Positions 43,046-52,528 of a stretch of 64,000 bases of DNA are shown one piece after another; position 1 is the first letter of the stretch; each line of letters begins with the position of its first letter. The position numbers and the translations under genes are program-made. Source of the stretch: Flavobacteriaceae bacterium (GTDB lineage: Bacteria; Bacteroidota; Bacteroidia; Flavobacteriales; Flavobacteriaceae); assembly GCA_016649715.1 (NCBI GenBank), contig JAENXC010000019.1, forward strand, positions 1-64,000. Direction: 5' to 3'. Under the pieces are notes generated by a model. The model did not search any database, had not been told where the DNA came from, and saw nothing but the letters and a program-made list of their open reading frames with translations.

Positions 43046-43693
43046 ATGAAAATTAACTATAAACATACCCTTCATACTCATAATCCAACTTCAGCAGAAA
43101 TAATATTGCCTTATGTTTTTAATATTGTTAACCCACAATCGGTTTTGGATATTGGATGTGGTAATGGCAGTTGGTTGAAAGTTTGTAAAGATCTTGGCGT
43201 GAAAGAAATATTTGGGGTTGATGGTATTCAAGTACCTACAGAGGAGTTGATGATTGGAGATGATAAATTTCTGAAATATGATTTGACTAAGAAGCTGGAT
43301 CTAGAAAGAAAGTTTGATATAGTAATTTCTTTGGAAGTTGCGGAACATTTATCTGAAGACTCAGCTAATACTTTTATTGATTCCTTAACAAAGCATGCAT
43401 CTGTAGTATTATTTTCTGCAGCTATACCTGAACAGGGAGGCCAATATCATCTAAATGAGCAGTGGCCAAAATATTGGCAAGAAAAGTTTAAAAATAGGGG
43501 CTTTCAAACCTTTGACATATTAAGAACTGAATTTTGGGATAATGAAAATGTATTATGGTGGTATAAACAAAACATGATACTTTTTGTTAATGAAGGTGAA
43601 AGTGCTTTTAACTTATATAAACCCACAGAAAATGTACTTTCTCTTATACATCCCCAGTTGTATAGAAAAAAATCTTTAAACCAAAATTCCTAA
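43046..43693 (+). CDS. Class I SAM-dependent methyltransferase
   Basis: 215 residues. Motif I is VLDIGCGNGSWLKVCKDLG, followed by IFGVDGIQ and FDIVISLEVAEHLSEDSA. Methyltransf-23-like. It starts 8 bases after the GT2 stop. A substrate within the sugar pathway is likely but not shown. Confidence 0.85.
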   Translation: MKINYKHTLHTHNPTSAEIILPYVFNIVNPQSVLDIGCGNGSWLKVCKDLGVKEIFGVDGIQVPTEELMIGDDKFLKYDLTKKLDLERKFDIVISLEVAEHLSEDSANTFIDSLTKHASVVLFSAAIPEQGGQYHLNEQWPKYWQEKFKNRGFQTFDILRTEFWDNENVLWWYKQNMILFVNEGESAFNLYKPTENVLSLIHPQLYRKKSLNQNS

Positions 43694-43783
43694 AGACCAA
43701 GAAAGAAATTTTTAAACAAATTTTTAATAGTTTAAAATCTTTATTATCTACCAACTAGCTATAGTTCTAAGAAAAAATTAAAA

Positions 43784-44737
43784 ATGAAATCCATTCTTCT
43801 AATTATCCCATATATAGGAAAATGGCCTTTGTGGTTTGATGCCCATTTAGTTTCTATGGCTAAAAACCCAACGATTAATTGGCTGTTTATTACTGATTGT
43901 GAAATTCCTGAAAAGTTTCCAGAAAATGTTCAATTTATCAAAACAACTTTTGTAGAATTAAATCAGAAAATCAATAATTCTTTAGATGTTAAAGTAGTTT
44001 TATCTGCCCGTAAACTGTGTGATATTCGTCCAGCGTTTGGCAAAATTTTTAAAGAATACATTGACGGCTATCATTTTTGGGGATTTTGCGACGTAGATAT
44101 AATTTGGGGCAATATTAGAAAATTTATAACCGACGATTTATTAGAAGAGTACGACATTATCTCTGCATTGGAAAATATGGCTTGTGGGCACTTTACCATC
44201 TTTAAAAATCATGAGAAAAATTTAAATATCTATAAAAATGATCCGGACTATAAGAAAGTTTTTGAAGCACCCAAGCATCTAAGGTATGACGAAATAGGAT
44301 TGACAAATATTATAACTAAGCTTTGCGAAGAAGGACAGACAAAAATTCTTTGGGATGAAAAACTACTTAAAAATGGAATTAAGTCCGAAGTGCACCAAGA
44401 ATATTTTTTGGACAGATGGCTGTATGAAAATGATTCGGTTTATGATTTATACGATTCAAACAAAAAGGAATATATGTATCTCCACTTTATTAACTGGAAG
44501 CGTACTATGAAGTTTTGTGAGGTTTCCTATACTGATAATCCTCATCAATTTTATATTAGTTATAATGGGATGCATTATCAGCCACATTCAAAAATTTCTA
44601 GAATATTAAATGATTTTAAAAATAGATTTAATGGGTATTGGGTGCAACAGTACTGGAGGTATAAAAAGATGCGATTAAATAGTTTGAAAAAAAGAATCAA
44701 TAGAAAAATTGAATTAGCTATAAAAAATATAATTTAA
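43784..44737 (+). CDS. DUF6625-family protein (glycosyltransferase-like)
   Basis: 317 residues. The start KSILLIIPYIGKWPLWFDAH, the core RPAFGKIFKEYIDGYHFWGFCDVDIIWGN cut here as two parts (RPAFGKIF; HFWGFCDVDIIWGN) with a DxD and a WG motif, then MACGHFTIFKN are those of DUF6625 proteins found in polysaccharide clusters. It looks like a GT-A-type enzyme. Reaction not established. Basic C-terminal tail. Confidence 0.8.
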   Translation: MKSILLIIPYIGKWPLWFDAHLVSMAKNPTINWLFITDCEIPEKFPENVQFIKTTFVELNQKINNSLDVKVVLSARKLCDIRPAFGKIFKEYIDGYHFWGFCDVDIIWGNIRKFITDDLLEEYDIISALENMACGHFTIFKNHEKNLNIYKNDPDYKKVFEAPKHLRYDEIGLTNIITKLCEEGQTKILWDEKLLKNGIKSEVHQEYFLDRWLYENDSVYDLYDSNKKEYMYLHFINWKRTMKFCEVSYTDNPHQFYISYNGMHYQPHSKISRILNDFKNRFNGYWVQQYWRYKKMRLNSLKKRINRKIELAIKNII

Positions 44738-44742
44738 AATAT

Positions 44743-45537
44743 ATGCAGAAAATTAAACATCGAATTTACAGAATCAAGCGCGTAATAGAAGAAATAATAA
44801 TACTTCGTAAAAATTTCTACAATTGGGACAGTATTCTTAAAAGAGCTATAAATGGTAAAGCTAGTGAAAACTTAAAGCTTCGAAATGGTTTAAACTTTTA
44901 TAATGCAGATAGTAATACCATAAGTATATTTAATGAAGTTTTTGTAAAGAAAGTTTACAATCGCGGCAATGTAAAAATCAATGAAGGTGATATTGTATTT
45001 GACATTGGAGCAAATGTGGGTGTATTTTCACTATATGCCTCTCAAATAAAAAGAACGCAAGTTTATGCTTTTGAGCCACACCCTAAAAACTTCAAAATTT
45101 TATTAAATAATGTAAGTCAAAATAAAATAACAAACATTGAATGTTTTGAGTTTGCATTGGGTATAGATAATGAAGAAAGAACCCTGGTTGAAGGACATAA
45201 TGCTGGTGGACATAAATTTTCGTATAAAAATGCTTCAGAGGTTTCTAAGAGTGCCTCAAAAGTTAAATGTGTTACCTTCGCCAGTATCCAGGAGAAATTA
45301 AACATCGCCAAAATTGATTTTCTAAAATTAGATTGTGAGGGCGCAGAAGGAGAGATTATTAAATCTTTGGGAAAGGAAGGCTTAAAATTGATAAACAAAA
45401 TGGCAATAGAGTTTCATGATGATAATTCAATTTTAAACCATGAAGAAATTTTAGAAGAATTAAATAACTCTGGCTTTAAAACATATATAAAATGGGATGG
45501 GAAATCTTATTATGGATATATTTACGCAAATAGATAG
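44743..45537 (+). CDS. FkbM-family methyltransferase
   Basis: 264 residues. DIVFDIGANVGVFSLYA (about 86-102), VYAFEPHPKNFKILLNN and FLKLDCEGAEGEIIKSLG are the three signature stretches. Starts 5 bases after the previous gene. Second of three FkbM enzymes in the cluster (33318, 44743, 63239), suggesting several O-methylated sugars. Confidence 0.88.
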   Translation: MQKIKHRIYRIKRVIEEIIILRKNFYNWDSILKRAINGKASENLKLRNGLNFYNADSNTISIFNEVFVKKVYNRGNVKINEGDIVFDIGANVGVFSLYASQIKRTQVYAFEPHPKNFKILLNNVSQNKITNIECFEFALGIDNEERTLVEGHNAGGHKFSYKNASEVSKSASKVKCVTFASIQEKLNIAKIDFLKLDCEGAEGEIIKSLGKEGLKLINKMAIEFHDDNSILNHEEILEELNNSGFKTYIKWDGKSYYGYIYANR

Positions 45538-45563
45538 CATTCTATTTCACTAAATTTATTATA

Positions 45564-46706
45564 ATGAAAACAATTTCCCTCATCCATCCTTTCACTCCGC
45601 AAGCCGCTGGTGTAGTTGAAAATAGTGTTGCCACCTATCATAGCCAACCCCATTTAAAGGCTATGGAGATGTTGACTGCCGAGACAGATAGTGAATGCAG
45701 AATGGAATATTTCACTCCAAAAAGAAAACGATATACTTTTGCTTTTAAAAAAGTACAATATATTTTTTACCCGGTTAACTTTAAATGGAATGGAGACCAT
45801 AAAAAATGGAAAAAACAATTTTCCAAAAATTGTTTAAAGGAATATTCAGAAAACACCCCTGATGTTACAATAATAAATATGTCTGGACATTCCAGTCCAT
45901 TTTCCCACTCTCTTGCAAAAATTATTTTACAGCATAATAAGCAATATATAGCCATGTTAGGCGGACAACATTACACTGATAACGCTGAAAATGGTGAATA
46001 CTATAAGAAAGCCAATCACATTTTGGTCCATACCCATCTTCAAAAAAGAACTATGGAACAAATGGATATGTTTAAAAATTTAGATATTCGTGTATTTCCT
46101 CTAGGAGTTGATTGTGATGTTTTTAAACCCATAGCAAAAAATAATTTAATTCCTAAGCTATTATATGTGGGAAGGATTGTGGAATGGAAACGAATACATT
46201 TGGCTATTGAAGCGGTTTCAGTTTTAAAAGAAAATGGATTTCCAGAGGCTTCTTTAAAGATCATCGGTCCAGTAAGTTCACAGGACTATTTGAATACTTT
46301 AAACACTTTGGTTTTAAAAAAAGGTTTAGAAGCGAATGTTAAGTTTCTAGGACATAAAGAACACAGTGAACTTCCAAATTATTTTCAGGAAGCTGACCTT
46401 TTTGCATTGCCAAGTGATAAAGAAACTTTTGGAATGGTAATGATAGAGGCAATGGCCTGTGGCACTCCCGTTGCTGGAATTGATTGCCCAGGAGGCCCTG
46501 CCGATGTTATCACCCATTTGGAAAATGGCTTGTTAACTACCCCTGAAAATTATTCACAAACCATTTTGGAGTATTTTGTAAACAAAAAAAAGAGGACGGA
46601 AATTGAAATACAGGCTCGTGAAAAGGTTTTAAAAGAATATAGCATTCAGGCCACCTACAAAGTTTTGCATAATTCTATCAATTCTTCACTTTCAAAAAAA
46701 GTATAA
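45564..46706 (+). CDS. GT4-family glycosyltransferase
   Basis: 380 residues. C-terminal GT-B domain with LLYVGRIVEWKRIHLAIEA, LKIIGPVSS, VKFLGHKEHSELPNYF and KETFGMVMIEAMACGTPVAG (E-x7-E). The N-terminal domain is less typical (AAGVVENSVATYHSQPHL). Its stop overlaps the next start (TAATG). Confidence 0.9.
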   Translation: MKTISLIHPFTPQAAGVVENSVATYHSQPHLKAMEMLTAETDSECRMEYFTPKRKRYTFAFKKVQYIFYPVNFKWNGDHKKWKKQFSKNCLKEYSENTPDVTIINMSGHSSPFSHSLAKIILQHNKQYIAMLGGQHYTDNAENGEYYKKANHILVHTHLQKRTMEQMDMFKNLDIRVFPLGVDCDVFKPIAKNNLIPKLLYVGRIVEWKRIHLAIEAVSVLKENGFPEASLKIIGPVSSQDYLNTLNTLVLKKGLEANVKFLGHKEHSELPNYFQEADLFALPSDKETFGMVMIEAMACGTPVAGIDCPGGPADVITHLENGLLTTPENYSQTILEYFVNKKKRTEIEIQAREKVLKEYSIQATYKVLHNSINSSLSKKV

Positions 46707-47839
46707 TGCAAGAAATAGTTGTAACCATCCACACCCCTCAGGAACTCAACCATTCCTCTTATATCCAGACTGGGCTTTTTGAGCTTGAAAGGATGGGGTT
46801 AATAAAGGTTAAAGTGCAGCTGGACATACAAAAGAATAATGGGGCATTGTCAGTGGACGAGTGTGGTAACATTACTAAAACCTTCCGACCAAACCCTAAA
46901 ACCTCCTTTTATACTTTAGTGGATGGGTCAACTGATAAAAAAATAGGGTTTGCTACCGACCTCTATGACTTTGCAGAGAATTTTTCGGAATCAGCTTTAA
47001 ACAATTGTGACTTTTATTTTAAGCGAAATTATGAAAGTCGTTTTGTAAACCCTATACAAGAAAATACAAGCACCAAAATTTTCAAACTAGGTATCACTTT
47101 TGGCACCCATTCGGAGTACAAACACGATGGTTTTAAGTTTTTTCTTGGGTTGTTTTTAACCAACCTGAGGCTTAATGTAAAAAGAGATCGCTATTTTTTT
47201 AAGCGTATTATTAAAACCTATAAAGCCCAAAAAAGGCATTGGAGGTTTATAAATACATCAAGAAGCATCACCCGTTTTGAAGCTTTTGAGGAAGCCACGG
47301 AAAATACAATTATGTTCCAGAGTCGCTGCTTTCTTTACGAAAAATACGAGGATGTTAGGCAGATCCATCAGCAGCGTTATCAGCTTATAAAATTAATGCG
47401 AAAACATTTTCCGGATAAATTTTTAGGGGGTTTTGTGCCCTCAAGGATAAGCACAGGAAAATACGGTGATGCCCTTACCAATGTACCCACTGCGCCCGAG
47501 GAATATTTGGATGCCATGAAAAAGGCAAAAATAGTTATCTATACACGGGGCTTGGCAAATTCCCCCGCTTGGAAAATGGGGGAGTACCTTTCACAGGGCA
47601 AGGTAATCATAGCAGAGCCTCTTACTGCGGAATTACCTGTCTCCCTTACAGAAGGAAAGGAATTACTGTACTTTAATAATGATTCGGAACTGATTGAGAA
47701 GATAAAAAGAGTTCTTGATGATGAGGCATTGGCTTCACATCTTTCAAAAAACGCCCGCACTTATTTTGACATCCACGTGCATCCTGTTCAAAATACAAAA
47801 CGTATCTTAGAGTTTATGTTGAATAAACCACTCCAGTAA
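46706..47839 (+). CDS. Glycosyltransferase-like protein of unknown subfamily
   Basis: 377 residues. The C-terminal half resembles a GT-B nucleotide-sugar domain: AKIVIYTRGLANSPAWKMGEYLSQGKVIIAEP split as TRGLANSPAWKMGEYL and GKVIIAEPLTAELP, then ELLYFNNDSELIEKI. The N-terminal half has no clear motif. Coupled to GT4 genes on both sides (1-base overlap upstream, 2-base gap downstream), so a sugar-transfer role is likely. Confidence 0.65.
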   Translation: MQEIVVTIHTPQELNHSSYIQTGLFELERMGLIKVKVQLDIQKNNGALSVDECGNITKTFRPNPKTSFYTLVDGSTDKKIGFATDLYDFAENFSESALNNCDFYFKRNYESRFVNPIQENTSTKIFKLGITFGTHSEYKHDGFKFFLGLFLTNLRLNVKRDRYFFKRIIKTYKAQKRHWRFINTSRSITRFEAFEEATENTIMFQSRCFLYEKYEDVRQIHQQRYQLIKLMRKHFPDKFLGGFVPSRISTGKYGDALTNVPTAPEEYLDAMKKAKIVIYTRGLANSPAWKMGEYLSQGKVIIAEPLTAELPVSLTEGKELLYFNNDSELIEKIKRVLDDEALASHLSKNARTYFDIHVHPVQNTKRILEFMLNKPLQ

Positions 47840-47841
47840 TT

Positions 47842-48864
47842 TTGAATGCATTTTTAATCCATCATCGTTCTCCACACCACGCCAATTATTCTGGCTATGG
47901 AAGAATGATTAATTATATGGATGCCCAAGGGGTGTATGGCAACACCAAGTTTCCATACAGAATTGCAAAAATAATAGCGGGATTGCATTCCCAAGCTACA
48001 GGAAATTATAATACTGGCAGTGTACTTAAAGCGGTTGAGTTATACAGTTTACTTCAGAAGCATACGACAGAGAAAAATATTGTCCATTTTTTAAACGGGG
48101 AACGGGATATTCGGCATTTAGGGTTTTTAAAGCGTGAATTTCCCAACACTAAATTCATAGCTACATTTCACAAACCGCCTGCCATTTTAAAGAAAAAAAT
48201 CCCCAACCCCGCTGTATTGCAAATGTTGGACGGGGCAATAGCTGTGGGTGCCAATCAAGTAGATTTTTTAAAGGATTGGCTGCAGTTGGAAAACGTTACC
48301 TATATTCCACACGGTGTAGATACCAATTTTTTTGTTCCACATATTTCCAAAAAGAAGAAGAATACCTTGTTGTTTGTTGGGCAGCACCTTCGGGATTTTA
48401 AGACATTTAATAAAACTGTTCCGAAACTCGCGGCTCAAATAGAGAGTTTAAAAATAAAAGCCGTGGTCCATCCCGCATATTCAGGTAAAATTCGGCCCCA
48501 CAACTGCATAAATATTCTAACCAATATAGACGATTTACAACTACGTGCTCTTTACCAAGAGGCATCCCTTTTATATTTACCAATGCTGGATAGTACGGCC
48601 TGTAATTCCCTTTTAGAAGCAATGGCCTGCGGGCTTCCAATTATAACCAGTAATGTTGGTGGCAATCCGGGCTATTTGGATGGCACTTCCAATGTTTTGG
48701 TGGAAAGCAGGATTATTGCAGGTTTTATTAATGAAACCATTGCATTGTTGCGGGATGAATCCCGTTTGATAGAGATGGGCAAATCTTCAAGAAATAGGGC
48801 AATGGAATTTGAGTGGATAAACGTTGTGAAAGATATTAATGGGTTTTATGAAAAATTAGATTGA
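47842..48864 (+). CDS. GT4-family glycosyltransferase
   Basis: 340 residues from a TTG start. FIATFHKPPAILKKK, ITYIPHGVD-like YIPHGVDTNFF, LLFVGQHLRDFKTF and STACNSLLEAMACGLPIITS define the GT-B fold, with the Glu before AMACG kept. The remnant chimeric ORF follows at once. Confidence 0.88.
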   Translation: MNAFLIHHRSPHHANYSGYGRMINYMDAQGVYGNTKFPYRIAKIIAGLHSQATGNYNTGSVLKAVELYSLLQKHTTEKNIVHFLNGERDIRHLGFLKREFPNTKFIATFHKPPAILKKKIPNPAVLQMLDGAIAVGANQVDFLKDWLQLENVTYIPHGVDTNFFVPHISKKKKNTLLFVGQHLRDFKTFNKTVPKLAAQIESLKIKAVVHPAYSGKIRPHNCINILTNIDDLQLRALYQEASLLYLPMLDSTACNSLLEAMACGLPIITSNVGGNPGYLDGTSNVLVESRIIAGFINETIALLRDESRLIEMGKSSRNRAMEFEWINVVKDINGFYEKLD

Positions 48865-48872
48865 ACCGTAGT

Positions 48873-49136
48873 ATGCCCAAAGATTTAAAAATAATAATTT
48901 TTGACGGCAGTTTTAAAACCACAACCTTTATAAACCGTTTGGAAAAAGGATTGGCTGCTAAACATCAAGTTTATATTTTTGGGGTTAATGAAATGCTGAC
49001 TCGGCATCTCTTTATTTCAAAATTCTTGCTTGCTCGTTTTTACAATAGTTTTAAAACTGTTGATGCTGTAAAATATTCCCATCCTTTGAGTATGTTTCTT
49101 ACCTTGGCGGAGTGGCGAAAAAAAGTAGATGAATAA
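48873..49136 (+). pseudogene. Chimeric remnant: GT4 N-terminus fused to asparagine-synthase-like C-terminus
   Basis: 88 codons from ATG 48873 (a TTG at 48861 is in frame). Residues 1-50 (LKIIIFDGSFKTTTFINRLEK, then GLAAKHQVYIFG) match the N-terminus of the GT4 gene at 59261 (IKIAIYSGIVPSTTFIERLSK, GLAAKGSHLFLFG). The last 35 residues (LARFYNSFKTVDAVKYSHPL, SMFLTLA) match the extreme C-terminus of the asparagine-synthase-like gene at 56144 (IQRFYDNFKEKDAVTYSHPV, SMLLTLA). No catalytic part of either remains. It is best read as a deletion scar. Confidence 0.75.
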
Positions 49137-49159
49137 TAAAAGTTTTGTAAACAACCCGT

Positions 49160-50152
49160 ATGGATAGAACAATAAACGGAATAAGTTTAATACTTTGCTG
49201 TTATAACAGTGCCAAACGTTTGCCAAACACTTTAGCACATTTAGCTCGGCAACAGTTCGTTGATGGTCTTGATTGGGAAGTGATATTGATTAATAATAAT
49301 TCCACTGATAATACTGCTTTATTAGCAGAACAAATCTGGAGATCTCTAGGATCACCAACATTTCTTAAAATTGTTGACGAGGTAAAAGCAGGTTTATCCC
49401 ACGCTCGAGAGAAAGGTATTCAAGTGGCAAAATTTGATTTACTTTTATGGTGTGATGATGATAATTGGCTCTGTGACAACTATATTCAAACTGCTTATAA
49501 TATTATGGAAACCCATCCAAATGTAGGAGCTTTAGGAGGCTGGTGTGAAGCTGCTTTTGAAAAAGAAAAACCTGACTGGTTTGATGCACAGGCCAAATAC
49601 TTTGCTGTCTCTAAACAGGGCAAACAGAGTGGTGATATTACTAACAAAAAAGGTTGTGTTTATGGAGCAGGGATGGTACTGAGAAAATCACATTGGCTTA
49701 AATTAAAAAAACAAGGTTTTAAGCACCTATTGACTGATCGAGTAGGAAAAAAGTTAAGTTCAGGTGGAGACACGGAATATTGTTATGCCTTAAGGTTATT
49801 GGGTTATAAAATTTGGTTTGATGAGGGGTTATACTTTAAACATTTTATGAGTAATGAACGATTACATTTAGAGTATGTTTCCAGAATGCGTAAAGCAATG
49901 GCTCATTCTAATTTTGTGCTTTGGCCCTATCTGGATTTGTTACAAGAGCAGCCAAGGAAAAGAGCAGATTTATTAAAGTACGCATTTAGTGGAGGGGTTG
50001 TTAGACTACTTAAAAAGACTGCAGCCTTATTAATAGGTAATTATGAACAGCGGGAAGTTGCCAAACGTTATTTTAAACAATTGGGTTATTGTTTATTTCA
50101 ATACAAAACATACAAACGAAATTTGGAATTTTTAAGGAGTTGGATACCTTAA
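49160..50152 (+). CDS. GT2-family glycosyltransferase
   Basis: 330 residues. ISLILCCYNSAKRLPNTLAHL, VILINNNSTDNTALL and LLWCDDDNWLCDNYI form the core; the acidic motif is CDDDN. LGGWCEAAFEKEKPDWFD and GAGMVLRKSHW follow, typical of the family. C-terminal amphipathic helices. Confidence 0.88.
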   Translation: MDRTINGISLILCCYNSAKRLPNTLAHLARQQFVDGLDWEVILINNNSTDNTALLAEQIWRSLGSPTFLKIVDEVKAGLSHAREKGIQVAKFDLLLWCDDDNWLCDNYIQTAYNIMETHPNVGALGGWCEAAFEKEKPDWFDAQAKYFAVSKQGKQSGDITNKKGCVYGAGMVLRKSHWLKLKKQGFKHLLTDRVGKKLSSGGDTEYCYALRLLGYKIWFDEGLYFKHFMSNERLHLEYVSRMRKAMAHSNFVLWPYLDLLQEQPRKRADLLKYAFSGGVVRLLKKTAALLIGNYEQREVAKRYFKQLGYCLFQYKTYKRNLEFLRSWIP

Positions 50153-50181
50153 TCAAACGTTTTAGATTTAACTCTTTTAAC

Positions 50182-51447
50182 ATGAGCAACCCTTTAAAAC
50201 ATATTGCATTTGTAGTGAAAAACTTTCCCACTGTATCTGAAACCTTTATTGTAAATCAGATTAATGGGGTTATAGACGCAGGGTATCAGGTGAGTTTGTT
50301 TGCCTATAATCGTGTGGAAACAGAAGTTATTCATGAAAGCTTAAAGATTCATGACTTGTTAGATAGGGTACAGTATTTTAAAAAACCACCAGTGTCAAAG
50401 TTAAAACGCCTGTTAGTTTTTTTAAAATGGACCCTTAAGCATATTTTCAGAATACAGTGGCGCAGGTTTTTTAAAAGTATCAATGTTTTTAAATATGGGA
50501 AGGAAGCTTATACTTTAAAACTGTTTTTTGAGGCACAATGGTTTTTGTTGCCTTTTGATTTTGTTATAATTCACGCGCATTTCGGGATGAATGGCGAGCG
50601 GATAGCCTATTTAAAAGCTTATGGCATAATTCCTAAATCGGTTAAAATAATTACCACGTTTCATGGATACGATTTAGAACCCAAAAATTTAGATAAATAT
50701 AGACACACTTATATTAATTTATTTAAGTATGCCGATGCATTTACCGTGAACACGCCTTATTTGGAAGGACTTTTACAACAAATAAATTTTTGTAATAAAC
50801 CACATTATATATTGCCCGTTGGCTTGGATACGCAGTTTTTTAAACGCACAAATCCCAAGCTTGATACACAGTTTTTCGACTTGGTATTTTGTGGTAAACT
50901 TATACCCTTAAAAGGAGCAGGCATAGCTATTAATGTGGTAAGGGAATTACATAATATAGGCTATAAATCGGTTCGTTTGCATTTAATTGGACATGGTAAA
51001 TTACGGGAACAATTAAAACGGCAGGTACAAGAGCACCAATTAGAGGATTATATTATATTTTATGGATCATTAACGCAAGAGGCTATCAAAGCACGTTTTG
51101 AGCAAGCAGATGTTTTTATTATGCCCGGACGTTACGACTCAGAAGGGCGTGCCGAAACCCAAGGATTGGTGATACAGGAGGCCCAAGCTATGGAGTTGCC
51201 CGTAATAGTTTCAGATGTTGGTGGTATGAAATATGGGGTATTGCCTAATGAGAGTGGTTTTATTGTCGCAGAAAATGATTTGCTTGGATTTGTTAATTGT
51301 ATAGAGAAATTAATACTTCAGCCCGAATTAAAGTTGGTAACGGGTAAGGTAGGTCGACAGTATGTGGTAGAAATATATGACAAAGATATTTTAAGCAAAA
51401 AAATACTTTCTATTTATAAAGCTATTGTAGAGATTAATAATAAATAA
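50182..51447 (+). CDS. GT4-family glycosyltransferase
   Basis: 421 residues from ATG 50182, chosen because KHIAFVVKNFPTVSETFIVN is the usual start; a longer frame reads back into the previous gene. GT-B motifs: TTFHGYDLEPKNL, LVFCGKLIPLKGAGIAI, LHLIGHGKLREQL and AETQGLVIQEAQAMELPVIV. Homologous in layout to 40199 and 60439 genes. Confidence 0.9.
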   Translation: MSNPLKHIAFVVKNFPTVSETFIVNQINGVIDAGYQVSLFAYNRVETEVIHESLKIHDLLDRVQYFKKPPVSKLKRLLVFLKWTLKHIFRIQWRRFFKSINVFKYGKEAYTLKLFFEAQWFLLPFDFVIIHAHFGMNGERIAYLKAYGIIPKSVKIITTFHGYDLEPKNLDKYRHTYINLFKYADAFTVNTPYLEGLLQQINFCNKPHYILPVGLDTQFFKRTNPKLDTQFFDLVFCGKLIPLKGAGIAINVVRELHNIGYKSVRLHLIGHGKLREQLKRQVQEHQLEDYIIFYGSLTQEAIKARFEQADVFIMPGRYDSEGRAETQGLVIQEAQAMELPVIVSDVGGMKYGVLPNESGFIVAENDLLGFVNCIEKLILQPELKLVTGKVGRQYVVEIYDKDILSKKILSIYKAIVEINNK

Positions 51448-51471
51448 TTTAAATTTTAAAATTATAGTTAT

Positions 51472-52142
51472 ATGCCAATTTTTAAAAAAGGTAACAACAG
51501 TCTTTATCTTTTAACTAATTATAAAGTTATGTATTCAACCTTAAAGCAGCAAAAAGAAATTAGGCGGATAGTTTTTTCAAACAAAACGCAATTTAAAATC
51601 GTTTTAACTCAATGGTTTTTAAATAACTTTCGATTTTATCTGATTGTAAGGAATCCATATGATAAGATTGAATCCTTTTTTAGAGAAAAATTTCGTAAGT
51701 CATTAGATCACTATGAGAAAAATGGATTTTGGCAAGAATCACAGAAAATATTTTTCCATATTTGGGAGTTGAAGAAAATATACCTCTAGAAATTATTAAA
51801 AATAAGTTGAAGGATACAACCTTTAGTAATATGGTAGCCCTACTGGCAAATGTATATATGAGTGATGAGCATCTCCGCCCACAATATATGAAAGCCCGTT
51901 TATCAATTAGAATTTTTAAAATAACAATTCGTGTACCTATAAGGATACGAAAAGTTTACAAATTAGAATCTTTGGAAGATTTAAGCATACTAAAAGAAAT
52001 ATTTGGTATAGACACTGAAATAAAAGTTAATGCCACATTAAAAACTCTAGAAAAATTGACGTGGACACAGCAAGACCTGCAAATTATAAATAAACTTTAC
52101 AAAAGGGATTTTGAAAGGTTCAAATATGATATAAGGAATTAG
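51472..52142 (+). pseudogene. Sulfotransferase-family gene, single-base frameshift
   Basis: Frame 1 (51472 on) holds SLYLLTNYKVMYSTLKQQ, a PAPS-loop-like part, and FYLIVRNPYDKIESFFREKF, the 3'-phosphate-binding motif of sulfotransferase-2-type enzymes. At the five-T run 51751-51755 the reading must shift: adding one T joins SQKIFFPYLGVEENIPLEII in the second frame, which runs to 52142. The joined product would be 223 residues. Either the gene is broken or a T is missing from the sequence. It would sulfate a sugar in the polysaccharide. Confidence 0.7.
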
Positions 52143-52528
52143 TTCAAAATAGAATTTCTTTTTTTTTATGGTGTCTTTTATCAGGAGCGCTTTACAATTT
52201 TCTTAATTAACATTCTCATTAATTGTTATAGCTTGGTAAACCAATTATTAAAACACTATAGAAAATCTTTGGCACTTTTATAATGGAGATGTTGTAAATC
52301 AACATATTCAAAGGTTTTAAAAGGAAAATCTTTAAAGCCTACAAAGGATACTGTTTAATATGGGTTTTAATAATTGGTTAAATACACTCATATTGCACAG
52401 TTTGAAATTTTGGGTATAAGGGCTCCAGATTAAAAATGGGGTAATTCCGATGTATGGTAAAGTGTAATAATTTTTCTAATATATATTAATTTATCAGATA
52501 TTTGGCAATTGATGTAATCGGTAATACG
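52143..52528. other. Gap between convergent blocks with a gene remnant
   Basis: About 385 AT-rich bases separating plus-strand from minus-strand genes. The only coding trace is the minus-strand fragment at 52256-52354. No clean terminator hairpin was spotted. Confidence 0.5.
52256..52354 (-). pseudogene. C-terminal remnant of an SGNH-like protein
   Basis: A 32-codon frame (VSFVGFKDFPFKTFEYVDL, then QHLHYKSAKDFL) ending at TAG 52256. The pattern DLQHLHYKSAKDF matches the Asp-x-x-His block near the C-terminus of the SGNH-like protein next to it (NAIHLNKKGSELFS). It looks like the end of a second, deleted copy of that protein. Confidence 0.4.
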
